Shown: piece after piece, positions 54,730-64,000 of the stretch
How the letters are laid out: every line of letters begins with the position of its first letter
How positions within the stretch are numbered: the stretch's first letter is position 1
DNA from: Arabidopsis thaliana
Taxonomy: Eukaryota > Streptophyta > Magnoliopsida > Brassicales > Brassicaceae
DNA: 64,000 nucleotides
Direction of reading: 5' to 3'
NCBI RefSeq assembly: GCF_000001735.4
Contig: NC_003074.8
Location: 3,224,101 to 3,288,100 of the forward strand
Notes under the pieces: generated by a model
Databases searched by the model: none
Told to the model about the DNA's origin: nothing
The model's input: the letters and a program-made list of their open reading frames with translations, nothing else
Program-made: the position numbers and the translations under genes

Positions 54730-57475
54730 GGTACCAGCGATGAACTCTGATCTCCTTTTACCAAAATCCAAACAATCAAAATTCGTTTTTCAAAACTTAA
54801 ATCGACAAAAATTAGGGTTTAACCTAAAAGGCTAATTAAGACATTAGTTTCTTGACAACAACGGGAATAAATTAATTAGCGTAATATATCAATTTCTTTT
54901 ACGTTTGTAATATGCTCCCTGAAGTTCGAGATAGCAAACGTGACGGATGCGAAGACCTGACAGAAATCGAACCTTTCACTAACTATAACGCATGCGGTTT
55001 CTGACTTTCTTGTTTACACTAGAGTAAAGTTTGTATGTAAAACTCTACGGATCTTGCCATTTGCCTTGGATTAAACCGGCCCGGCCCGGCCCATTACCAA
55101 AAAGAAAGAAAGGTCTTTCGTCCCCCCACTGAAAACAGATAGAGAGAAATAGTAATTATTTTGGTTTTGGTCTTCCTAAATTTGTTTTGTCAAAGATGTG
55201 TTAAACTTTTCAAGCTTTAAATTGATGCTATTTCTCTCTACAGAAACTCAGATAATTAATAAAGAGTTTTAGGTAAGAAAACTTTCGTTTCGAAATTACT
55301 CCCAGAGCGACAATTCATCACATTCCCTTTGTTAGACCACGTAACGCATGAATCAAGAAATGTTGTAGCTCCTCTTCATGCGACATGATGATGATACCAT
55401 ATGACTTTTTGTTTGTTAAAAAGTGACAACATGGTATATGTACACACTATTTAACTTCTATTAAAGAATACATATCTCAAGCAATGATAGAATAAATGAA
55501 AGAAGAAACTGACAATCATGAAAGAAGTAAAAAAGAATAGCTTGTGTTGCTTATTGGATGAGTTGCGTAGACATGGCTCCTCCTTCGTCGCAGGACCATC
55601 GTATCATTACTATATATATTTAATTTCCAGTCAATTTTACTGGTCTAATGAATAACGCCCATTAATTCCATGTTTTGGTCACAGAGCCATTTAATTACTC
55701 TATATGTATTTAATTTCCATTTAATTTTGTTGGTCTGGTGAGTAATCGCCTTATCTTTCTGTCCGCCAATTAAAGAATTTTAAGTTTTTACTTCTAAAAA
55801 ACAAAAAGGTTGTTGAAACTTGAAAGAGATACACATGCATGAGGTTACTGGTTACATATTAAAATGTAACACATGCAATTTACTTAGCGAGTCTACCACA
55901 GTACCATGCATTTACTAAATAGTAAATACTACAAACATTAATTTGGTGTATCGTTTTGTTTGTATTCATTGCTAAATTTTACTAAATAACAACTGTAAAT
56001 TTTGAAAACAGTCTAAATTAAAACATGTTAACACTTGCATATTTTCTGGTCATGAAACAAATTTTCTAAAGGGTGATGATTTTGAGATCATAAAGAAATA
56101 AAGTAAGAAACGATGAGAATCAACTTCGATATTAGAATTCTTTAGGAACATTTTCTTTTAATATCTTCAGATCCCAAAGTTGCGTCCGCCGCTCTATCGG
56201 CCGGTCAAAAAAGTCATAAACAAGCATGAATTACAGATCAATAAATTTGATTACAATATAACTGAGTTTTGTACATGTACATGCTTTTTCTATTGTACAA
56301 TTAGAACATTAATTTAAAACATACTATTTCCGTCAATTAATTTTGTTTTAAACATATATTTTCATCAAGGCTTCATTTTCTTTGCGTTGTTGCTTTCACA
56401 ATTACACGTAGGACACGCAACTGATACATCTCCTACCAAATTAACACCTAAAAACTTTTAAACGCCATTAGCATTTTTGATAACCCAATTTATTGCTGTC
56501 ATTAATATTACGATAGATTTAAAAAAAAATCCTTCTAAATTTAACATCTTACAGTGAAAACCCGCTTATATTCAAAGTTTCAAACAGAGTATATTTTCGA
56601 AACGCTACACAATATTAATGTTTTTTCGACTGGTATCTTATGTAATTGTGATTTCTTATGTACATCAGTTATCTAACTGAGAAAAATATATATTGTGAGA
56701 GGTACCAAAGCGTTTTCGGTTCAACCTAGATGAATGAAATTGGAATCTAAGATACAGTAACATAATAAACGTTAAATGTACAAATATCGACTTGTATATT
56801 AAAAAATAAACTCTATGACATTATATTGTTTGAGACTATACGAGTAATAGTTATCTTTTGATTTGATTGCCATCATATTCTCACATAAATGCAATGATTT
56901 TATATTTAAAAGAACATGTACCACCCATTGCTCATGAAGCAAGCAATGCTTGATCACTAGCTAACATCACTGTAATTTAATATATTGATAAATAACTTTT
57001 TATCAGGCGACATATATACAAAAGTTTGTTCAAAGATTTCATATACATGCATGCGTCATATATAACACAATTTTTTTTTTTACCAGGAGATATTTTGATC
57101 CTTCATATTGGCTGCGGATATTTTACATCATATCGGTCATAGTAGGTAAACGCGTTCTTCAACTTTAGAAGTCGACAATATATGTTTTGAAACTATTTTT
57201 TCCATGAAGTTGGATGATAAAACGATCTTGTCTCTTATAAATGACATAAATATCACATTATTGTATAGAAAACTTGGCAATTGGAATTAAATTTCATTTA
57301 TTACTCAATTTACAACATCGACCCCTCCATGCGAAATTAATATGCGCGGTTGCAGAAAATTATCCATCCATATTCATAATTAAATTAAAAATATTTAAAA
57401 CCGAACACCAACAGATAATTAATTTCACAATATTTCCAGTAAAACTGTAAAAAAATGTAAATATTGAATTAAGCC
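54730..57475. other. 2.7-kb intergenic region
   Basis: AT-rich, no gene supported. It contains three overlapping GGCCC motifs at 55076-55093 (possible promoter of the Snf7-like remnant), and an imperfect direct repeat with period about 88 bp at 55606-55750. The right part is the 3' flank of LGO. Confidence 0.45.
55606..55750. repeat. Imperfect direct repeat, two units about 88 bp apart
   Basis: ATTACT(A/C)TATAT.TATTTAATTTCCA...AATTTT..TGGTCT...GA.TAA...CGCC occurs at about 55606-55660 and about 55694-55750. It is non-coding. Confidence 0.65.
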
Positions 57476-57862
57476 TCATCTTCGAGAACAATAAGGGTAA
57501 CTTCTCCGCCGTTTAGCCGTAGTCGACGTCTCATTGTAGACGGAGGAGAAGAAACGGTCAATCTCTTCCCGATTCATGATTATCTCACAAGTCGACACTA
57601 AAAGCTTCCTCTTGCACGATCTGATCATCAGAGCCGCCGTAGCCGACGGTGCTGACGGTGGTGGCCGGGGTTTTCTCGGCGGAGGAGGTGGAGAGTCTAC
57701 GACGGCGGGAATCTTGTGTTCTTGGGATGTGGGTGTGCTGCAGCGGAGGTCATCTTCGTCGTCATCACCTTCGTCCTTCTTTGTTTTTGAGGTTTTGGAT
57801 CGGATCTTGATGGGTGTTGGGAAATTGAATTTGGACAAATCTTGTAGTAATTCAAGATCCAT
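57476..57862 (-). CDS. LGO: CDK inhibitor LGO / SIAMESE-RELATED 1
   Basis: Intronless, 128 residues (MDLELLQDLSKF...). LGO (SMR1) is a plant-specific cyclin-dependent kinase inhibitor that promotes entry into endoreduplication and giant sepal cells. Visible features are an N-terminal LLQDLSKFNFPTP segment typical of SMR proteins, an acidic stretch (DEGDDDEDDL), a Thr-Pro/Ser-Pro and Pro-rich middle (SPPPPPRKPRPPP), and the conserved C-terminal IIMNREEIDRFF cyclin/CDK-interaction motif followed by a basic tail. The frame is open upstream to 57988, but the first 42 codons lie in a CT-rich leader and the family start is the internal Met. Confidence 0.95.
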   Translation of the reverse strand: MDLELLQDLSKFNFPTPIKIRSKTSKTKKDEGDDDEDDLRCSTPTSQEHKIPAVVDSPPPPPRKPRPPPSAPSATAALMIRSCKRKLLVSTCEIIMNREEIDRFFSSVYNETSTTAKRRRSYPYCSRR

Positions 57863-60800
57863 ATCTAAACTTGTGTATGTTTTTGTTTTTTGGGAAACTT
57901 TTTTTCTTTTGTGGATGTAGAGAAAACTTCTTGGAGAAGTGAGAGGTTGAGAAGGGTTTGTTATATGTGTTTGTGTCTTTACATACACGTATATACATAC
58001 ATAAAGTTAGAATGTCGCATTTAGAAATGAGAGTTACTTTTTGGCATGGAAAACGAAAATAAAATATAAAATATAGTATGGAGTAAGTAAGGTAAAACTA
58101 TATAAAATGGGAAGGGAAAATGGACGTAACTTCCGAATTTAGAAAAAAATATATTATTTACTAGGGATGGTAAGTTACTTGTATAGTTTGTATGTATTTG
58201 TGTTTATGTACAAAACTAGCTAGAGCACATGTGATTCACAATTTGTAAGGGTTGCCTAATTTTGTTAGTGATTGCTTAAAACCTTTGGGATGACCTTAGT
58301 AAGATGACTAGCTATATTAAGTTTTGTACTGTAATATTTGTTGAATAATAAAAAAAAGTGAAAAAAATGACTGGAGATTTCCCAAAAAGTTTACAAAAGA
58401 CAAATGAAACTCTAAAGTTTGGAAGTGCGAGTGAATTAAGGAGGGCCATAACTCATGAAACAAACGCAAATGGTGTTCTCGTACCATCGGTCTCCTATCT
58501 AAAGACGTGTGGGTTATGGTCTCAACAAGAACATTAAAGTGTGTCTATATAGAAACTTTTACTTAATAAAAAAACTCGAACCATCAAAGTAATAGTAATA
58601 CCATCTATAGGTAGTAAAGAAAAGTACACACATATATATACAAATTTTAGATCAATGTCTTATCTTAGATCTCAAACATAAAGTTTGGTTAAATGTGTGT
58701 CTTGTACCTATTACAAACCTAAAAACATGGCATGTGATTAGATTTAAAACTAGTCCATGCATCATTATATTTTATGTAAACAATTGATTGCATCAGTTTC
58801 TGTATCCTCTACTTTAATAATTACTTAATGTCCAATGTGAGAAGCTGTATAATTTTTATGTGACATTATGATTTCAACATATACGGTGGACCCACAACGT
58901 TTTACACGCCAAGTTTAATAATGTAGAAAAAAATGTAAGCCTTTGCCATGCCATAGAACAATTATTAGACTTGTAACATGAGTTTGCTTTGCTTACTCAT
59001 CCTAAACACTTTGCGTTTTTCAACTTAATGTAAGATCTACATTGGTTTACAAAATCTAATTATTAAATTACAACCGAAAAATAGATTTGGTACGATTATA
59101 AATTTAGTTTATACTTTGCTATACGTTGTTGATGTTCTTTTTGTCTTCATTCTTAGAATTATCAGTACTCTTAACATGTACACAAACTCGCTAAGCTAGC
59201 TGTATATTTATGTAATTAATTATTACATTTGCTGAGTAATTTTACGGCAAAATATGACATATTTTGGACATGCCACGTAGAAAAGCATGTGATGATGATA
59301 TATACTGTATATAGAGTAGATCTGTGTAAGTGAGTCAGTGGTAATATCTAACTAAAAAAGTACAGAAATGGAAAGATCTATATGATCTCTCTCGCAGGAT
59401 CTCAATCTCTGGCCCTTTTTTTTGTCAACCCTTCTTCCTCTCTTATTATGTTCTTCTCTCTCTTTTCTTTTGGTTACTGTAATTTGTTTTTTTGTTTATT
59501 GACATTGACACGTTTTCTTGCTTCGATTTTTACGGAAAGAGAGATATGTATATGAGGAATTAGGATAAGTCGATGTAATTTTGTAAGGCCACGAAACCAT
59601 ACGATCACAATCAAACAATCTGTAGCATTTAGAATCCATCAATTATAATCGATGTTGAAGTTTCGGTGGTCCAATATACTTACGGTTGTTAAAACTTTGG
59701 CCAAAACGAATCGTCTAAAAGCAATACCAGATTTAAATGGAATGTAAATGGAAAAGGAATCGAGAAATAAGAACAACTGATCTTAAAGTCTCACAATGTC
59801 CTACAAATTAAAAATGCACTTGTAATAATAGTAATAATAATTAATTATATTAAAAAAACTCCTTGCAATAAAATCATAATTTATGTAATTCAAAATAGAT
59901 CTTGTCTGAATTAGTTTCAACATATTTCCTAGAAATGCAAAGATTAATGAACAAAAGCAGGACATATATAATAAATCAGATTAGAGAACTTCTAGATCTA
60001 GTTCTATTACTTAGTCAATCGATTAAAAGTTCTATACACTCAGAAAAAAAAGGATATATATTCATAATATAGACAGTTTAACAACTTGAGTTGAAGGAAA
60101 GATTCTCACATATATTTTCGAGGCATAAGACACGATGGCCCTACCATTACAGGATGATAACAAGGAACGAACATTGTAGACACAAGAATCACTGTTACAG
60201 GTTGGTAACAAAGAAAACGAACCTAAATTGATAAGAATGAACGTGTCTTTTTTTTTTTTTTTTTTGGCAATCCAAATTTTGTTGCATATGCATAGGATTC
60301 CAAATCATTTCTGTTTGTTCTTTTGTTTCGACCGTGTTTTTTTGTTAACTTTAAATTATATAAGTTAGATGCATAAAATTAGTACACACCCATATAGAAG
60401 AAGACAAATAATCATGTGTCTATCACATGAAATTAAACTGTTTGAGTATATATATTAGACCGGAATTTAATATGTAATTTTACTAATTAAAAAATGCTTT
60501 CAAATTCGTAATAAGTCGCAAATCAAATTTCGTTGTTACATTTTTAAAAGAAAGTATTTCTTCTTTTCAAGGAAATATTTTTTAAACAAGATCAATAAAA
60601 TACGTATTCTAAATATAGATTAACTCTCTTGTTCCATGTGTATCTGTGTTTGGTGATGTAAAGAGCTCATTTACAGACATTTCTTTTTCTTGTAAAGCGG
60701 ATATATTGTAATGATCGCATGTGAAACGTAATTACGTAAAGCGACATGCAAATCTGAGTTATGGTATATTAATTACAGTTTTTGTATTGACGTGAATTTT

Positions 60801-61790
60801 AAAAATGAATTTGTTTAGCATCCACTGCCGTTTTAACATTTTATTCGTTGTAATGTACAATGTCGACAAAGAAAGCAAGTGAAACGTAACGTGCATGGCC
60901 TCCAAATCATGAACTTATTCGTAAAATATCATTTCTATAATAATATAGTTTAGCTATATATCGCAATAATAAATAGAAAAACCATAAAATTCCAAAGAAT
61001 ATATTACCAATCGACACCAAAAAGTAAAGATAAGGGTCATAATGGGCTCTCCCTTGGATGGTTTAGAATCTTCGTAACCAATTGTCTCCCTAGTCCCTAT
61101 TATAGCTTTGAGAGATGAACGAGTAATACTGTATCAATCATACAATATATATATATATATATTAATTTGACATATATATTAGAGCTAACCAAAAACAAAT
61201 ATCGCAATAGCTTAGATTAGTGAATGATAGTTAATTGTTACATTTGATAACTCATTATTAGACCGCCAAGAGTCCCATCAAACTAGCAGGTTCATGCGGC
61301 CACGCCGGGACCAAGATCTGGTTCTTTTATTTCCCATAACAAGAATCTTTTTCATTTTATTTATATTATAGAGAACTTTTAAAGCAGTCTGGTTATGTTG
61401 GATCTGGAGGAAAATCAGGAAAGTACATTTGATTTTTTAAATGTACTCATATGAAAATGTAAACAAAACATGAATAATCCTTTATATATGGGAGTGGGAC
61501 CTAGATTTTTTTTGTTGCTATTTAACAAAACAACATTTCTCCAACATTCTGAAAAACAGGATCACTTGTTTTGTTTCACTGTACAGTAGAAGAGTTTTCA
61601 CTAACTAGTAAACTAATTAATTAGTGATTTTTATTTTTTTTTAATCAACTCAGGCCTAATTGAGATAACTTGTTCGTGGGTATCAGGCCCAATATAAAGT
61701 ATTCTAAGGCCTACTCAATAATATCTCCAATATTTTTATTTTCGGACAGATCATTTATTTATTTTTGTAATATTTTGTTTTTTCTTCTCG
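57863..61790. other. 3.9-kb gene-free region upstream of LGO and the WD40 gene
   Basis: AT-rich, divergent intergenic region. It includes the LGO promoter (left) and the WD40 gene promoter (right). It contains poly(T) (60248-60265), a degenerate 60-bp direct repeat near 60145-60225 (TTACAGG.TG.TAACAA), and an (AT)n run at 61146-61161. Nothing coding is supported. Confidence 0.45.
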
Positions 61791-61903
61791 TAAAACCCTA
61801 AAATATACAAAACCCTCAAATTCAGTCTACCAGCGAGGATCGATGTCGGAGCTCACAGTATCTCCTTTCACGCATTAACTCAATTTATCTGCTAAACCCT
61901 AAA
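61680..61903 (+). promoter_or_regulatory. Telo-box and GGCCC (site II-like) promoter of WD40 gene
   Basis: GGCCCAAT at about 61686 and GGCCT motifs precede two telo-boxes, AAACCCTAAA at about 61794-61803 and TAAACCCTAAA at 61893-61903. The combination of telo-box and site II is known for Arabidopsis ribosome-biogenesis and translation genes, which fits the downstream UTP7-type product. Confidence 0.7.
61843..61878 (+). other. Candidate upstream ORF (11 codons) in the WD40 leader
   Basis: ATG TCG GAG ... CAT TAA encodes 11 residues between the two telo-boxes. It is part of the leader only if transcription starts before 61843. A 5'-UTR intron is probable between about 61990 (CAG|GTGAAG) and 62161 (TTTAG|GTGATAAG). 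Confidence 0.35.
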
Positions 61904-62176
61904 TAGCTTCACGCCGTTTTTCTAATTCTCAATCAAAGCTTCACCGCCGCCGTGTGTTGTTCTTTCTCCGAGTCGTGTTCTCTAATCTCAGGTGAAGCTT
62001 CTTTCTTCAATTTGCCTTTGGTTTCGTTTCGAAAAATCATGTCTTTTCTAAGATTTATCTCCGGTGCTAATCAGAATTAGTCGGTATCTAATGGGTTTCT
62101 GAATTATCTGTCTGGTTTGGTATCAGTGTTTAATTGTAATTGAGTTGTTTGGTTCGTTTAGGTGATAAGGATCAAG

Positions 62177-64000
62177 ATGGAGATTAGTTCAGAGGATAAC
62201 AATCTTATGGAGAAGGTTTTGCCTCCTGTTGAGCAGGTACTAACTTGGTTGGTTTTGAATTCTTAACAGTTTATTATTTGTGGGTTTTGGCAAAGTTGAG
62301 GACTTTGATTCAAATTTGTATGCAGGAGAGTGATGTTGAGCTGGAGACTAAAGTTAAGAAATATCTTAGAGGAGAAGGTGCTAATCTTGAGGTATATATA
62401 TGTTTATATAGCTTTTGATGATTGTGTCTTTTGGTTGTGAAATGCAGTGGTTGAGTGTTTTCTTTGTGTTCCACAGACATTGAAAGATAAGAAACTAAAG
62501 ACTCAACTTGCTTCACGAGAAAAGTTGTATGGGAAGTCTGCCAAAGCTGCTGCTAAAATCGAGAAGGTAAGTTTACTCCTTCATTTAGCTCTGTGTGGAT
62601 CTTGTTTGACCCTTTTTCCGGTGCTTCGTGAAGATGAGATAATCTGTTGTGTATCTCTGTTTTCACATCGAGCAACTGTTTTTAATTCTTCTGGTCTTGA
62701 TGGTTCAGCTTGTTTTGAGTTCTTAATTATTGTCTTTTGACGTGGTTGTGTTTTTTTGTGTGTGTAGTGGCTCTTGCCTGCTGAGGCAGGTTACTTGGAG
62801 ACTGAAGGTCTAGAGAAGACATGGCGAGTAAAGCAGACAGATATTGCCAACGAAGTAGATATATTAAGTTCAAGAAACCAATATGACATAGTGCTCCCAG
62901 GTATATATGCTCAATAGCTTTTTCTGAAAGACAATCATATCTTATCTATGTAAAATTTTAAGTTTGGTTAGTCTGTGGGAGAAATATCCTCATTGCAGTT
63001 TGTGCTTCTAATTCATTTTACTGACACCGGTGAACATATGTAGATTTTGGCCCGTACAAACTTGATTTTACTGCAAGTGGTCGGCATATGTTAGCTGGTG
63101 GTCGCAAAGGTCACCTTGCTCTTTTAGACATGATGAATATGAGCTTAATTAAAGAGATTCAGGTCTGCTTTTCTATTTTATCATAATTTTTATCAGTGCT
63201 TGTTATTTGTAAAATTTTATTTGGTTCTCAACAGAAATTGATGATATCTGCAGGTAAGAGAAACAGTACGCGATGTTGCATTCCTGCACAATGATCAATT
63301 CTTTGCAGCTGCACAGAAAAAGTATGTATTTCAATGCTAATACAATAAACATTTTTGGGCCTTGTGATTTGGAGGTGCATGGTCTAATATCTTATCTTGT
63401 CGAATTTTGGCAGGTATGCTTATATTTATGGGAGAGATGGAACTGAGCTGCATTGTTTGAAGGTGAGATTATACATTTCGGTTGAACAAAAGAAACATAT
63501 GCCTAGTGTTCTTGGTTATTGACTCTAAACTTTGTCTATCCCAGGAACGTGGTCCAGTGGCCAGACTTCGGTTCCTAAAGAACCATTTCCTGCTTGCATC
63601 AGTAAACATGTCTGGGCAGCTACATTATCAAGATGTAACCCATGGAGGCATGGTCGCTAGTATCCGAACAGGTAAAGGCCGAACAGATGTAATGGAAGTG
63701 AATCCTTACAATAGTGTTGTTGGCTTGGGACATTCCGGTGGAACTGTCACAATGTGGAAACCCACTAGCCAAGCACCTCTTGTCCAGATGCAGTGTCACC
63801 CTGGGCCAGTGTCATCTGTCGCATTTCATCCAAATGGTCATCTCATGGCTACATCCGGTAAAGAGCGTAAAATCAAGATCTGGGATTTACGTAAATTCGA
63901 GGAAGTTCAGACTATTCACAGTTTTCATGCAAAAACGCTGAGTTTCAGTCAGAAAGGTTTGCTAGCAGCTGGAACTGGATCGTTTGTTCAGATTTTAGGA
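62177..64000 (+). CDS. WD40 protein of the BING4/UTP7 family, N-terminal part
   Basis: Eight exons lie in the window (62177-62236, 62326-62391, 62477-62566, 62768-62900, 63044-63162, 63254-63321, 63414-63462, 63545 to past 64000), all in phase, about 347 residues so far; it corresponds to At3g10530. The yeast and human relatives (Utp7/WDR46) are small-subunit processome components in the nucleolus that help 18S rRNA maturation. The N terminus is charged (LETKVKKYLRGEGANLETLKDKKLK). WD40 blades follow: DFTASGRHMLAGGRKGHLALLD in outline, NPYNSVVGLGHSGGTVTMWKP, and FHPNGHLMATSGKERKIKIWDL. The C-terminal BING4CT domain lies beyond the right edge. The promoter has telo-boxes and GGCCC motifs, fitting a ribosome-biogenesis role. 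Confidence 0.93.

Noticed and set aside
57863..57988. 42-codon N-terminal extension of LGO
   Set aside because: Leader sequence; the known protein starts at MDLELLQ.
60145..60225. Two similar stretches TTACAGG.TG.TAACAA...GAACG
   Set aside because: Short and imperfect; could be chance in AT-rich DNA.
61146..61161. (AT)n run
   Set aside because: Ordinary plant microsatellite.

Overview
The window is plant nuclear DNA: genes are dense and mostly split by short AT-rich introns, intergenic DNA is AT-rich, and one tRNA gene carries an intron. I recognise the proteins and their order as Arabidopsis thaliana chromosome 3, upper arm, roughly At3g10380 to At3g10530. The species assignment rests on recall of gene order. 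The exon models were worked out here from splice sites and reading frame.

Left part (1-25 kb), in order: SEC8 (minus, 3' half cut off by the window edge), FLD (plus), U11/U12-31K (plus), a small probable plastid protein (minus), SCPL49 (minus), an intron-containing tRNA-Tyr (minus), SPD1 (plus), an F-box gene (minus) with a broken partial copy beside it, and SGO1 (plus, 18 exons).

Middle part (25-40 kb): SCPL7 (plus), three small secreted S1/SPH-type genes plus a decayed fourth copy, a long gene-poor stretch, a two-finger C2H2 repressor-type gene, and another gene-poor stretch holding a degenerate Emigrant-like MITE.

Right part (40-64 kb): the tandem pair NAC050/NAC052, duplicated together with its flanks; the membrane-tethered NAC053 (NTL4); an F-box/kelch gene (minus); class 2 haemoglobin HB2 (minus); a previously unfamiliar, frameshifted and truncated Snf7/VPS32-type ESCRT-III gene remnant (minus); the CDK inhibitor LGO/SMR1 (minus); and the first eight exons of a BING4/UTP7-type WD40 ribosome-biogenesis gene (plus, cut at the right edge).

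These are independent plant genes, not an operon. Functional links are loose. FLD and the NAC050/052 pair both belong to H3K4-demethylation and flowering control. The U11/U12-31K gene lies about 9 kb from an SPD1 intron with a perfect U12-type donor.

The most notable observations are: five probable GC-AG introns; four very short insertions, three of them with A- or T-rich runs, flanked by 12-19 bp exact direct repeats, two of which share a GTTTGCC-A(n) core; a modular, tandemly duplicated exon array in SGO1; two in-frame downstream exons that would give FLD a longer C terminus; the ESCRT-III remnant; and a collapsed F-box duplicate.
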